Source: JAIQET01 sp035542575 (GTDB lineage Bacteria; Acidobacteriota; Terriglobia; Terriglobales; Acidobacteriaceae). Taken from it: 64,000 nucleotides of DNA. The notes under the pieces are model-generated. The model worked only from the letters and a program-made list of their open reading frames with translations. It searched no databases and was not told where the DNA came from. Of the stretch, positions 32,183 to 41,833 are shown one piece after another (the stretch's first letter is position 1; every line of letters starts with the position of its first letter). Position numbers and translations under genes: made by a program. The stretch covers positions 1-64,000 of the forward strand of contig DATKLE010000035.1 in NCBI GenBank assembly GCA_035542575.1. The letters run 5' to 3'.

Positions 32183-34159
32183 CTACTTTGAAGGAGCGCT
32201 CAGCCGAGCCGCTGCGGCCCGTTCCCGCTGTGCGTCCGCTTCGTGTCCCAGTTGCGCATACGCATCGGCCAGAAATAAGTGCGCCTCGCGTGAATCCGGC
32301 TGGACCTGTGCCGCCTTTTCCAGATTCGCCAGAGCGTCTGCCGGCTTGCCCTGCAACGACAGGATGCGCCCGCGCAGCAGGTTGGCGCGGTAGTGGTCGG
32401 GATTGAGCCCGAGAGTAGTATCGAGTTCCGTCATCGCCTCGGGCACGCGGTCAATGCGGGCATAGACCGCCGCCAGCGAGAAGTGCGCGTCCGCCCACCT
32501 GGGAGCGCGCGCGACGGCGGCCTCAAACTGAGGCGCGGCGGCTTTCCAGTCTCCGGTTTCAAACAGCGCCAGCCCCAGCTCGTAGTGGCCCATGCCGTTA
32601 TCGGGAAGCAGCTTCACCGCCTTCTCGAGTGGCGCCAGCGCCTTTTCGTAGTTCTTCAAGCGGGCCTGGGCCATGCCGTACTGCATGTTGGCAACCGGCA
32701 TGTCGGGCGCGTCCGCCAGCACGCGGTCCAGCAGGGGAATCGCTTCCTGGTAGCGGGCGTCTTCTACATCAAACATGGCGTCGTGCAGCAGATTGGAGAT
32801 TTCAATCTTGCCCTTGGGATCTGCCCCGGTCAGGTTCTTGTTGTCGCTTTCGGAAGAGGCCTCGGATGCGACGTATCCCAGCGCTTGCAGCTTCTGCAAT
32901 TGCTCGGGGTCAGGCTTGGCCAGTTCGACCAGACTCTGGGCGGTCTTGCGGCGAAAATCCTGCAGTTGAGAGGCAAGCGTATCGGAAACCGCGGTCGCCT
33001 TGGAAGCTAGATTATGTTCTTCTGCCGGGTCCGAAATCTGGCTATAGAGTTCCCGCTCCGGCGCCTGGATGTAGAGATACTTCCCGGTGCGCAGCGCCCG
33101 CAGCGAACTCCAGCCAAACGCCCGGTGGGGATAGTCGGTTTCGGCATAGGCTGGACGGTCCTCGGGAACGCCGTTCTTCGAAGGCCTTAGCGTGTCCAGT
33201 AGCGACTCTCCCTGCATCTGCGCCGGCACTGGGACTCTCGCCTCGCTCAGGATGGTCGGAGCCACATCCACCAGGCTGACGCGCGTCTCCACTCGCTTGC
33301 CTGCAATACGGTTCAGCGGCAGCTTGATGAGCAACGGCACGTGCAGGGTCTCGTCGTATAGAAACACCCCGTGCGTGTTCTCGCCGTGCGCGCCCAGCGA
33401 TTCGCCATGGTCCGCCATGACCGCAATCATGGTTTCATCGAAGATGCCATGCTTGCGCAGTTCGGCGAAGAGCCTGCCCAGCGCAGAGTCCACATAGGCG
33501 ATCTCTCCATCGTAGGGCTGCGAGGCGTAGCGCTTCTTGAACGGCGGCGGAGGATCGTAAGGATCGTGCGCGTCGTAGACATGCACCCACAGAAAAAACG
33601 GGCCGTTGGGAAGCTGGCTGAGCCAGCCGAGGGCATGATCAACGACGTCTCCCGCGCGACGCTCCACAGTTTTATATCGGTCCGCGCCATGGCGGCGGAG
33701 GCGGAAGCCGGCATCGTACACGTCGAACCCGCGATCAAAGCCGGGCGCGGTGCCGTCGAGCGGGTCCAGGATCAGCGAACCCACGAATGCCCCGGTGTGA
33801 TATCCATGCTGGTGGAGCAGATCAGGAAGAAAGGGAAGATTCTTGGCCAGCGGAACACCGAAATCGTTCACGTGATTGAACTGGGGATAGGTTCCGGTGA
33901 GGATGGTGGCGTGCGAGGCCGTGGTGATGGGTACATGCGAGTAGGCCCGGGAAAACACGATGCCTTGCTTCGCCACCGCGTCCAGATTCGGGGTCAGGCC
34001 GCGAGTGGAGCCCAGAAAGCCCATGCGGTCGGCGCGAGTGGTATCCAGGGTGATGAGGATGATGTTGGGGCGCTGTCGCGTGCGATGGCTGGGTGCGGCG
34101 CTGGCCGCGGCTGAAACGATGAAGAGGAAAAACGAAAGCCAATGCCAGGGGACCCGCAT
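32183..34159 (-). CDS. Sulfatase-family protein with C-terminal TPR repeats
   Basis: About 658 aa. Signal peptide (MRVPWHWLSFFLFIVSAAASA), then an alkaline-phosphatase-superfamily sulfatase domain (RPNIILITLDTTRADRMG; ADHGESLGAHGENTHG), then TPR repeats over the last 190 residues (e.g. AVKLLPDNGMGHYELGLALFETGDW). The formylglycine site of true sulfatases (C/S-x-P-S-R) is replaced by PITTASHATILTG, so the nucleophile may be a Thr or Ser and the substrate may not be a sulfate ester. It lies between two Oar-like receptors. The ATG giving the cleaner signal peptide was preferred to a GTG seven codons upstream. Confidence 0.85.
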   Translation of the reverse strand: MRVPWHWLSFFLFIVSAAASAAPSHRTRQRPNIILITLDTTRADRMGFLGSTRGLTPNLDAVAKQGIVFSRAYSHVPITTASHATILTGTYPQFNHVNDFGVPLAKNLPFLPDLLHQHGYHTGAFVGSLILDPLDGTAPGFDRGFDVYDAGFRLRRHGADRYKTVERRAGDVVDHALGWLSQLPNGPFFLWVHVYDAHDPYDPPPPFKKRYASQPYDGEIAYVDSALGRLFAELRKHGIFDETMIAVMADHGESLGAHGENTHGVFLYDETLHVPLLIKLPLNRIAGKRVETRVSLVDVAPTILSEARVPVPAQMQGESLLDTLRPSKNGVPEDRPAYAETDYPHRAFGWSSLRALRTGKYLYIQAPERELYSQISDPAEEHNLASKATAVSDTLASQLQDFRRKTAQSLVELAKPDPEQLQKLQALGYVASEASSESDNKNLTGADPKGKIEISNLLHDAMFDVEDARYQEAIPLLDRVLADAPDMPVANMQYGMAQARLKNYEKALAPLEKAVKLLPDNGMGHYELGLALFETGDWKAAAPQFEAAVARAPRWADAHFSLAAVYARIDRVPEAMTELDTTLGLNPDHYRANLLRGRILSLQGKPADALANLEKAAQVQPDSREAHLFLADAYAQLGHEADAQRERAAAARLSAPSK

Positions 34160-34214
34160 AGCAAAAGGGGAGTCTATCACGGGCAGACTCCCAGAATTCC
34201 TGCCGGCGTTGCCG

Positions 34215-37200
34215 TCAGAATGTGAGCTTTAGAGAAAAGTTCATATTGCGCGGACCACCCTGAGCAATGACCGGATTACCGGAGCCTACGTCGGGGGTCC
34301 TGGAGACGGTTCCAAAGCTGGCGCCGAGGGTGTTGTCCGGAAAGGAATAGAAATTCCCCCGGTTCAGAATGTTGTATACCTCCCAGCGGACTTCCAGGTT
34401 CACCTTTTCACTTATTTTCGTGTTCTTCATCAGGGTCATATCCCACTGGGCCAGACCCGGGCCAATTAACTGGTTACGTCGAGAATTGCCCACAGTTCCG
34501 TCACAGGGAACGAAGAACGGCGACAGCGGCTGCCCTCCGAAAAAGTGTCCGGGATTGTCTGGATCATCAGCCCCTTGTCGTCCGCAGGGATCCAACTGGT
34601 CATAGGCGGTGAAGTTCTCAACCACGTACTGACTGGGATTGCGGGTGTGGTACCGCACCGGCGTACCGTCCCAAGCTGCCCGGATAGAACTCCCCGACAG
34701 GTCTTGCCCTGATGGATCAGGGCCGCTCCCCAGCAGGATACTGAACGGATGTCCGCTGATCGCGGTGAAGATGGTGCTGAGTTGCCAGCCCTTGCCCCAA
34801 CGTTCACCCAAATGGGGAATAGCCGGGAGCGAATAAACCCCGCTCACATTGAAGTTCAAGCGCACATCGTGGTCACAGAGGCCACGACTATCCTGGATGT
34901 TCAGCGGATTCTGCAGCTGCGGATAATCTCCAATCCCTCCGCGGTTGAATGAGCTCTCGTCAAAGCACTTGCTCCACGTGAGGTTGTATTCGGTGTCGAG
35001 CCCGTGCCACCCGCGCTGGTTATAGGACACCTGCAAACTGTCGTACTGCGAGTCGCCCAAGTTGGTGGTTTGGACGATGTGTCGCAGGTCCGGGAACCGG
35101 GTTTCAAAGGGACGCGGGCCACCACCCAGGGGACTGGCATTCAAGTCACGGTTTACGGTCAAGTTCTGCCCGCGCTGCCCGGAGTATCCGACAGTAAGAA
35201 CGTTGTTACGGGCGATTTCTTGCTGCACACTCAAGCTAAATTCGTGTGCCCGAGGTGTCTTGAAATTCTTTACGATGGAGTACGCGTCAAAGGGAGGCTC
35301 CCCCGAGGGGCTGGGACCGAACACCGGGCCCTGACTGAAGCAGATGTAATCCCCTACCGCGTTCACCGGGTCGAAACAACCACTCCCCAGAATATTGTCG
35401 GTTTGATCAGGAGGCAGGCCGGAACCTCCACCGCCGTTCCCGACATCTCCGGTAATTGAAACCGAAAACAACCCGAGATTGGGCTGGGTAAAGGCACCCG
35501 CGCTTGCTCCCGCCAAAGAATACGGGGACGCGAGCACAGCAAAATTGGGGGCGTCGTAGGCCAGCGAGTAGCCCGCACGTAAGGCGGTTTTGCCGTTCCC
35601 AAATATGTCCCAAGCCAGTCCGGCGCGCGGGCCAAAGTCCTTGTAGTCCACATCGTAGAGCCGATCGATGCCTTTTCCGACCTGCACCAGGCCGCGATCG
35701 GTAAAGAAATTTGCGGCGATGTTGTCTCGGTCGCGGATGTTTCCAAAGATGTCATAACGCAAGCCGAACGTCAGGGTTAAGCGCGGCTTGATCTTCCAGT
35801 CGTCTTGCAGATAGAAGCCCACAGAGTTTTCCACCAAGTATCGATGGGTGTCGCCGAAGGCACGGTTGGCGTTGTCAGCCTTGCCCAAGAGCAACTGTTC
35901 AATGGAATCCTGGACCGGATCCGCTGAAATCGGCGCGTAATAGGTGAAATATCCCAGCAGCAACCCAGTGCGGGCGTTGTTGCGAAGACTATTGGTATAA
36001 GCTCGCTGGAAGTTGCCGCCCAGCTTTATGGTGTGGTTTCCCTTCACCCAGGAGAAGTGCTCCGACCAATCCCAGGTCTGGTCAGGGCGGGTGGTGATCG
36101 GATACGCCTGTACGCCTCCGATATAACCGCCGTACCCGAGCGGCAAGAGATATACATACGGCACGCCGAAGTCGGCCGGACTGAGCGGCCCGGTGTCCAA
36201 GCCCAAGCTGTTCGGGTCAATCGATTTGCCGATCGATTTCGGGTCAATCTTGTTATTGATTCCCAGGAGTTGGGCAAAGCGCGTGAAGCCCAACCGGCTT
36301 TCCAGAATCTTGTTGTTTCCGAAATTCGAAGTCAGACTTACGCCTGCCAACTGGGCACGGGAAGGAGCCACCGAATTGAACAAATCGGGCGGTACTCCCG
36401 GGCCGGGAGGCAGGCCGGAAAATGGTGGGGCGCTTTGCAGGCTGTCCCCGAAAATATAACGCACCGCTAGAGAGTTCTTGTCGTTCAGCTTGTAATCAAA
36501 CTTGACCCCGAAGCTGTTCATGCTGGCCGTGGTCGGGCTCTTGAGGGTGGTCACGCCGTCTTCAACACCGTCGTTATCCGTAGGAAAGTAGTTAAGTAAG
36601 GCCCGGCCCACGGGGTCCACCTGGAGTCCTTTTTCGGTGATATCATCCAGCGCACCCTGGATCTCGCTCGGCGTGGGGACAAACCGGCTGCTGACTGAGT
36701 CCGATTTGTACCGCTGGCCTTCGTAGTACAGAAAAAAGAAGGCCTTGTCCCGGATGATCGGCCCGCCGATCGTGCCATTAAACTGGTTGTTGTGGATGGA
36801 CGTCTTCTGTCCATGGGCAAAGTAATTGGCGGCGTCCCCAAAACCGTTGTGGTTGACCCAAGTCACGGAGCCATGCCAAGTGTTGGTTCCGCTCTTCATG
36901 TTCAGCAGAATCGGCGCACCCGCCTTGACGCCAAACTCGGACGAAGGCGTTTCCTGAATGCTTAGTTCCTGGATGGCCTCGGGAGGAAATAACACCGCAG
37001 GGATGCCCACGATGCCGGTTTCTCCAACTGCAGAATCGCCATAATACCGGTCGTTGTTGTAAAGGCCGTCGATGAAGTAATTGTTCGATTCCACCTTGCT
37101 GCCATTGATGCTGACGGCCTGGAAACCACCACCCGGCGTACGCTGCACCCCGGGTGTAATCGCCAGCAGCGAGTTGAAATCGCGCCCGTTTAGGGGCACA

Positions 37201-37637
37201 TTCTCGATCTTCACGCTGTCCACGTAGTTGTTGTTGTTGGGGGACAAGTCCACCAGGGGCGCCGTGCCTTCGACCTCAACCGTTTCTGTCCGCGCCCCCA
37301 ATTGCAGCTTAAAGTCGGCGTGGGCTACCCCTCCAGCCAGAACATCCACCTTCTGCACAAAGGTCTTGAAGCCCGGCGCCGCCACCGTGACGTTGTAGCT
37401 TCCAATCGGAAGCTCTGGGATGCGGTAACTGCCCGTGGCGCTGGTTACCCCGGTGCGCGTCAGGCCAGTGCCGGTGTTTTGCGCGGTCACGGTGATGTTG
37501 GGCATGACTGCGCCGGTACTGTCGGTCACATCGCCGGCAATATCTCCGGTGATTCTCTGGGCGAAGAGTGGAAGGCTGGTGAGAAATCCTGCCAGCACCA
37601 GAACAAGAGCGCAGCGCACAAACCAATTCCTTAGCAT
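34215..37637 (-). CDS. Oar-like TonB-dependent outer-membrane receptor (copy 2)
   Basis: A 1140-aa receptor with the same plan as the copy at 28678: signal peptide (CALVLVLAGFLTSLPLFAQR), carboxypeptidase-regulatory-like domain (GDIAGDVTDSTGAVMPNITV ... YNVTVAAPGF), plug (IENVPLNGRDFNSLLAITPGVQ) and a barrel ending in RNMNFSLKLTF. The two share architecture but differ clearly in sequence, so they are not a recent tandem duplication. A GGGGGAA ribosome site precedes the ATG. It lies 55 bases upstream of the sulfatase-TPR gene on the same strand and could be co-transcribed with it. Confidence 0.93.
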   Translation of the reverse strand: MLRNWFVRCALVLVLAGFLTSLPLFAQRITGDIAGDVTDSTGAVMPNITVTAQNTGTGLTRTGVTSATGSYRIPELPIGSYNVTVAAPGFKTFVQKVDVLAGGVAHADFKLQLGARTETVEVEGTAPLVDLSPNNNNYVDSVKIENVPLNGRDFNSLLAITPGVQRTPGGGFQAVSINGSKVESNNYFIDGLYNNDRYYGDSAVGETGIVGIPAVLFPPEAIQELSIQETPSSEFGVKAGAPILLNMKSGTNTWHGSVTWVNHNGFGDAANYFAHGQKTSIHNNQFNGTIGGPIIRDKAFFFLYYEGQRYKSDSVSSRFVPTPSEIQGALDDITEKGLQVDPVGRALLNYFPTDNDGVEDGVTTLKSPTTASMNSFGVKFDYKLNDKNSLAVRYIFGDSLQSAPPFSGLPPGPGVPPDLFNSVAPSRAQLAGVSLTSNFGNNKILESRLGFTRFAQLLGINNKIDPKSIGKSIDPNSLGLDTGPLSPADFGVPYVYLLPLGYGGYIGGVQAYPITTRPDQTWDWSEHFSWVKGNHTIKLGGNFQRAYTNSLRNNARTGLLLGYFTYYAPISADPVQDSIEQLLLGKADNANRAFGDTHRYLVENSVGFYLQDDWKIKPRLTLTFGLRYDIFGNIRDRDNIAANFFTDRGLVQVGKGIDRLYDVDYKDFGPRAGLAWDIFGNGKTALRAGYSLAYDAPNFAVLASPYSLAGASAGAFTQPNLGLFSVSITGDVGNGGGGSGLPPDQTDNILGSGCFDPVNAVGDYICFSQGPVFGPSPSGEPPFDAYSIVKNFKTPRAHEFSLSVQQEIARNNVLTVGYSGQRGQNLTVNRDLNASPLGGGPRPFETRFPDLRHIVQTTNLGDSQYDSLQVSYNQRGWHGLDTEYNLTWSKCFDESSFNRGGIGDYPQLQNPLNIQDSRGLCDHDVRLNFNVSGVYSLPAIPHLGERWGKGWQLSTIFTAISGHPFSILLGSGPDPSGQDLSGSSIRAAWDGTPVRYHTRNPSQYVVENFTAYDQLDPCGRQGADDPDNPGHFFGGQPLSPFFVPCDGTVGNSRRNQLIGPGLAQWDMTLMKNTKISEKVNLEVRWEVYNILNRGNFYSFPDNTLGASFGTVSRTPDVGSGNPVIAQGGPRNMNFSLKLTF

Positions 37638-37820
37638 GGTTCCCCCTAACGGCAGCCTTGTGACTCAGACATGAAATTAGTGGAGAAGTTTATTGGGGTT
37701 CGGCGGCAAGTCAAGAAAAAACTCGGCGTTGGAAGCATGACTGCAGGTCACTCCGCCACTGACACGGACTCACAGCGCGGAGGAACTGAAAGTGTTGCGG
37801 GGAGCGTCGGAGTTCTGAGC

Positions 37821-38033
37821 TTAGCCCAGCGGCGAATCACTCATGCGAAAACGCGTGCGCACGTGCTCGGAAATCAGTTCGATGGCGGCACGGTTGGCGA
37901 CGGGATCGGACTTGGTCAGGTACTTGATCGCCTCGACCAGCAGACGCTGTCCGTCCACATAGCGCGGGTCGGAGGTGCGCTCGCGCCGCTTACGCAAATT
38001 GGGAGGAACCGTTATCGTGAAGACCTTGGCCAT
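37821..38033 (-). CDS. Small basic protein, function unknown
   Basis: 70 aa from the internal ATG (MAKVFTITVPPNLRKRRERT); a longer frame from 38102 adds 23 residues of uncertain status. It is charged, with a helical C-terminal half (YVDGQRLLVEAIKYLTKSD ... AAIELISEHVRTRF). No motif is recognised. It lies alone between the second receptor and the LolA-like gene. Confidence 0.5.
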   Translation of the reverse strand: MAKVFTITVPPNLRKRRERTSDPRYVDGQRLLVEAIKYLTKSDPVANRAAIELISEHVRTRFRMSDSPLG

Positions 38034-38152
38034 GAAACCTACAATGCTGGGGTGGTTGGAAGTTTCCCCTGTTCGTGAGCCGTCGCCTTTGCAGTATAAC
38101 AACCCGTTCCGGCTTTTTCAGCTTTTATGTTGGAAGCGATTAGCGCGTTTGA

Positions 38153-38854
38153 TTACTCTCCCTGCGGCGAAACAAATTTGGTTTTTCCGGTGGTTTTCAG
38201 CTTGAATACGGTGTCGGAAATCTTCTGATTCAGTGCGATATCCGAATACTTGGCGAGGCGGTAGTCGCCCGAGGGATCAAAGAACTGCTGCTGAATGGAG
38301 ACCCCGCGGGCCGGGTCAATCCACAATGTGATGTGCTGAAACGTGTTACGGACCTTCTGCGATTTGGGCACCAGGTCCAGTTTGGCGGTCTCGACGTCGC
38401 CCAGCTTTTCCGTGCCCAGGTATTTCACGTCAAATGACTTGAGCATGTCGTGCCCGCCGCCGCCGAAGCCCAGCACCAGAAAGCTCTCGAAGTCGGCCCG
38501 GTTCTTGCCGGTGTCGTACGAGGTGACCTGGTCAATCTTGGGCTGATAGACCTCGACCTTGCTGTCAGCGTACAGGACATATTTCTTGTCGGGTTCGGTG
38601 ATGTCGGCGGCCATCTGGGTTTCGTGGCCGACGCGGCGAAAATAGACCTTGCCCGTCTGCAGGTCGTGTTCGTCCACCACCTTCTGGTATTGATCGGACA
38701 CAAAGCTGGCTTCAGTCGTGCGGAAGTTGGCCGCTGTCCTGTCCATCTGATCGAGGACCGACTCCAGCCCGGCAGAGTTCGTTTGCGCCGCGGCTAGCTG
38801 GAGGAACAGACACAAGGCCAAAGCCGCGAAGAACGGCGAAGATGATCGTTGCAT
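38153..38854 (-). CDS. LolA-like outer-membrane lipoprotein-sorting protein
   Basis: About 233 aa with a signal peptide (PFFAALALCLFLQLAAAQ). The mature part has the LolA/LolB-like pattern: an N-terminal helix (LESVLDQMDRTAANFRTTEASF) followed by a beta sheet with KVEVYQPKIDQVTSYD, LDLVPKSQKVRNTFQHITLWID and SGDYRLAKYSDIALNQKI. LolA shuttles lipoproteins across the periplasm, but acidobacterial paralogues may have other cargo. A membrane-protein gene lies just upstream on the same strand, and the two may form an operon. Confidence 0.75.
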   Translation of the reverse strand: MQRSSSPFFAALALCLFLQLAAAQTNSAGLESVLDQMDRTAANFRTTEASFVSDQYQKVVDEHDLQTGKVYFRRVGHETQMAADITEPDKKYVLYADSKVEVYQPKIDQVTSYDTGKNRADFESFLVLGFGGGGHDMLKSFDVKYLGTEKLGDVETAKLDLVPKSQKVRNTFQHITLWIDPARGVSIQQQFFDPSGDYRLAKYSDIALNQKISDTVFKLKTTGKTKFVSPQGE

Positions 38855-38860
38855 GTTTCG

Positions 38861-38890
38861 CTCGGTACTCGGTACTCGCAACTGGCAACT
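38861..38890. repeat. Short CTCGGTACTCG tandem repeat
   Basis: CTCGGTACTCGGTACTCGCA followed by ACTGGCAACT, nearly identical to 14011-14041. It fills the gap between the LolA-like and upstream membrane-protein genes. Confidence 0.65.
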
Positions 38891-39263
38891 ACTCGCGCTG
38901 CACCCAAACCTGATAGGTGAGCACGTGCCCGGCGTGGTCCTTCACCGGTTCCACCTTGGTGATGCTGACCTCTCCCGAGATCGGCTCGATGATGCGCAGC
39001 AGTTCGGCGCGCACCCCCTCGTCGTCCCGGCTGGAAATCGCCGAGGCCTCCACCTTGTAGATGAAACCTCCCTCGCCGTCGGGCATGACCACTACTTCGG
39101 TTCGATGCGGATTGTGCTCGACCGGTTTGTCTTTGAAGTTGATCCAGTAGGGCGAAAGAAAGACAAACAGCAGGATCAAGGTGACCATCACGTCATACTG
39201 GATGGTGCCGCGCTCGTACGACCAGAGGATGTAGTCGCGAATTGTGCGCCAGATGGCGTTCAT
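38889..39263 (-). CDS. Single-pass membrane protein, function unknown
   Basis: About 124 aa. N-terminal cytoplasmic segment (MNAIWRTIRDYILWSYERGT), one membrane helix (VMVTLILLFVFLSPYWINF) and a C-terminal domain rich in Glu and Val (AELLRIIEPISGEVSITKVEPV). The ATG used lies 16 codons inside a longer frame and gives the better N-terminus. I do not recognise a family. It sits just upstream of the LolA-like gene with only a short repeat between them. Confidence 0.65.
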   Translation of the reverse strand: MNAIWRTIRDYILWSYERGTIQYDVMVTLILLFVFLSPYWINFKDKPVEHNPHRTEVVVMPDGEGGFIYKVEASAISSRDDEGVRAELLRIIEPISGEVSITKVEPVKDHAGHVLTYQVWVQRE

Positions 39264-39356
39264 TGGCACCGGGGAGGCGCCTGATGCATGCGTGGCCTCT
39301 GCCCTCTCCAAGTCTAGTTTCTGCCTCCTGTCTTGGCAAACGTTGCGGCAGCCATA

Positions 39357-40649
39357 TCAGAACTTCTTGGGGGTGATGCGATCCGTCCCCATGTAGGGGA
39401 GCAGCGCCTCGGGGATCAAGACCGAGCCATCCGCCTGCTGGTAGTTCTCCACGATCGCCACCCAGGTGCGTCCGATGGCCAGGCCGCTGCCGTTCAGGGT
39501 GTGCACAAACTCAGTCTTGTTCTTGCCCTCCGGACGGTAGCGGATATTCGCCCGCCGCGCCTGGAACGATTCGAAATTCGAGCAGGAGGAAATCTCCCGG
39601 AATAGCTGTTGCCCGGGTAGCCACACCTCCAGGTCGTACGTCTTGGCGGAAGAGAAGCCGATGTCGGCGGTACAGAGCGCCACCACGCGGTAATGCAGGC
39701 CCAGCCTTTGCAGAACCTCCTCGGCATCGTGGGTGAGCTTCTCCAGTTGGTCGTAGGACTGCTCGGGGCGCACAAACTTGACCAGTTCGACCTTCTGAAA
39801 CTGGTGTTGCCGGATGATGCCGCGCACGTCTTTTCCGTACGATCCGGCCTCGCTGCGGAAGCATGCGGTGTAGGCGGTGAGCGACACCGGCAGGCGGGCA
39901 GCGTCGAGCACTTCGTCGCGATACAGATTGGTGACCGGGACCTCCGCCGTCGGAATCAGCCAGAGATCCTTCTCGCCATGCGGCACACGAAACGAATCGG
40001 CGGCAAACTTGGGAAGCTGCCCGGTGCCATACATGGAGTCGGAATTCACCATGTAAGGCGGAAGGACTTCGGTGTAGCCGTGCTCGCGGGTGTGCAGGTC
40101 GAGCATGAAGTTGGCCAGCGCGCGCTCCAGGCGCGCGCCCAGGTCCCAGTACACGGCAAACCGGGCGCCGGAGAGTTTGGCGGCGCGCTCCAGGTCGAGC
40201 ACGCCCAACTGTTCGCCCAGCTCCCAGTGGGGTTTGGGCGTGAAGTCGAACTGGGGCGGCGCGCCCCAGCGGCGCACCTCGACGTTGTCGTCGGCACTTT
40301 TGCCGACGGGAACACTGTCGTGTGGGACGTTGGGAATGCCGGCCAGTATCTCCTGGAGGCGGGCTTCCAGTTCCGCTGCGGCTTTCTCCCGCTGCGGGAT
40401 CTGCTCCCGCAGTTCCTTGGTTTCGGCGATCTGGGCGCTCGCGTCCTGCCCGCTTTTCTTGAGCTTGGCGATCTCCTCAGAGGCCCGGTTGCGGCCGGCC
40501 TTCATGGTCTCCGCGTCGGTGATGGCCTGCCGGCGGCGGGTATCCACTTCGCGGAAGTCCTTGAGGACCTCAGCCGGAACCATCCCGCGCTGGCGCAGCT
40601 TTTCCTCGACCACAGACAGGTTGTCACGGACAAAACCGAGATCAAGCAT
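39357..40649 (-). CDS. serS: Seryl-tRNA synthetase
   Basis: Class II aminoacyl-tRNA synthetase that charges tRNA-Ser with serine. 430 aa: an N-terminal coiled-coil arm (about 1-110, LDLGFVRDNLSVVEEKLRQ ... ELREQIPQREKAAAELE) that contacts the tRNA, then the catalytic core with motif 2 (FRSEAGSYGKDVRGIIRQHQF), EISSCSNFESFQARR and motif 3 (NGSGLAIGRTWVAIVENYQ). The preferred start is the internal ATG (MLDLGFVRDN), as in other SerRS. No T-box-like leader is obvious. It is an essential gene lying outside any visible operon. Confidence 0.95.
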   Translation of the reverse strand: MLDLGFVRDNLSVVEEKLRQRGMVPAEVLKDFREVDTRRRQAITDAETMKAGRNRASEEIAKLKKSGQDASAQIAETKELREQIPQREKAAAELEARLQEILAGIPNVPHDSVPVGKSADDNVEVRRWGAPPQFDFTPKPHWELGEQLGVLDLERAAKLSGARFAVYWDLGARLERALANFMLDLHTREHGYTEVLPPYMVNSDSMYGTGQLPKFAADSFRVPHGEKDLWLIPTAEVPVTNLYRDEVLDAARLPVSLTAYTACFRSEAGSYGKDVRGIIRQHQFQKVELVKFVRPEQSYDQLEKLTHDAEEVLQRLGLHYRVVALCTADIGFSSAKTYDLEVWLPGQQLFREISSCSNFESFQARRANIRYRPEGKNKTEFVHTLNGSGLAIGRTWVAIVENYQQADGSVLIPEALLPYMGTDRITPKKF

Positions 40650-40763
40650 GGAAACAATTAATGTACCGAAAACCAGGGGTGATTGCACTTCCGCAAGCGC
40701 ACCCCAAGCGGATCAGTCTAACTTGCTTGCATCCCCGGGAAGGTTTTGGTACTCGAATCACCT

Positions 40764-41429
40764 ATGCTCAGGCGAACCCGCCTATGGTTAGCTCTCCTGC
40801 TGGCTGCCGCCTGGCCGGTTGCGGCCCAGACCCCCCAGACCCCGCCCGCAGAAGGGCGGAAAACCAGCAGGCCCTACACCGGTGATCTCTCCATCTTCGA
40901 CTCGCCCGGCAGAGCCGAAAGGCTTCAGATCAACCGGGTCATGGACATTTTGGGCATCACCCGGGGTAAGATTGTCGCCGACATTGGGGCCGGGTCAGGA
41001 TGGTTTACCGTGCTAGCCGCGGAGCGGGTGGGCAATACCGGTACCGTCTATGCGGTGGACATCAACCCCGCGGCGATTCGCTATATTGAGCGTCGAATCA
41101 AGACAGAAGACTTTCGTAATGTGAAGACCATCCTGAGTAAGAGCGATAATCCACTTTTGCCCAAGGATGCTGTCGATTCCGTGCTACTGTTGAAAACCTA
41201 TCACGAGGTGGAGAAGCCCGTCGCCTTGTTGCGGAATCTCCGGGCATCGCTCAAGCCCGGGGCCCGAATTGGAGTGATTGACCGCAACGGCAATGGGGAG
41301 GATCATGGCGTAGGCCAGGATGTGGTGATCCGGGAGGCGGCGGAAGCGGGGTACCGCCTGGCAGAGCAATACGACTTTGTGAAGGGCGATGGCATGGATT
41401 ATTTTCTGGTATTCACCGTGAAAGAGTAA
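40764..41429 (+). CDS. Exported class I SAM-dependent methyltransferase
   Basis: About 221 aa. A clear signal peptide (TRLWLALLLAAAWPVAAQT) precedes a Rossmann methyltransferase core: motif I GKIVADIGAGSGWFTVLAAE, an acidic loop YAVDINPAAIRYIERR and a motif near VDSVLLLKTYHEVEKP. An exported SAM enzyme is unusual because SAM is cytoplasmic, but this secreted methyltransferase type is seen in related bacteria as far as I recall. The ATG giving the signal peptide is preferred to a TTG upstream. Its stop overlaps the next start (TAATG). Confidence 0.85.
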   Translation: MLRRTRLWLALLLAAAWPVAAQTPQTPPAEGRKTSRPYTGDLSIFDSPGRAERLQINRVMDILGITRGKIVADIGAGSGWFTVLAAERVGNTGTVYAVDINPAAIRYIERRIKTEDFRNVKTILSKSDNPLLPKDAVDSVLLLKTYHEVEKPVALLRNLRASLKPGARIGVIDRNGNGEDHGVGQDVVIREAAEAGYRLAEQYDFVKGDGMDYFLVFTVKE

Positions 41430-41833
41430 TGATCCGTATGTTCATGCCCCATCCCAATCTCAGCGATGAAGTGAACCGCAACATCGTGCAGTCGGAGATC
41501 GAAGGCGGGGTGTGCCTGGATGACTGCTCGCCTACTACCGTGTTGCAAATCCAGACCCAGCACCATTGCTATACCGCGGTGCTCCTGGGCGGCAGCCAGG
41601 CGTTGCTGTCCGGGCATCCGGAATTCTGCCCCCAGCCGGTGCTGGTCACCATCCATGGCTCGACCTGGGGAGGTTCCATGCTGAAGCAACGCTTTGTGGG
41701 CCGAGGCATGCGCCTGGAATTTCATCATTCCGACTACCGGGCACCGATCGTCACCTCGTCGATTCGCGAAATCCACGAGTGCACACGATCGAGCAATGAG
41801 TCGGTGTCGCGACCTGCCCCTAAGTACGCTTGA
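41429..41833 (+). CDS. Protein of unknown function coupled to the methyltransferase gene
   Basis: 134 aa without signal peptide or membrane helix. It begins MIRMFMPHPNLSDEVNRN and contains IEGGVCLDDCSPTTVLQIQTQHHCYTAV and PVLVTIHGSTWGGSMLKQRFVGRGMRLEF, which look like a small beta-rich domain with Cys and His residues. No family is recognised. The start codon overlaps the methyltransferase stop, and the 3' end overlaps msrB on the opposite strand by 14 bases. The two overlaps suggest a real, compactly placed gene. Confidence 0.6.
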   Translation: MIRMFMPHPNLSDEVNRNIVQSEIEGGVCLDDCSPTTVLQIQTQHHCYTAVLLGGSQALLSGHPEFCPQPVLVTIHGSTWGGSMLKQRFVGRGMRLEFHHSDYRAPIVTSSIREIHECTRSSNESVSRPAPKYA

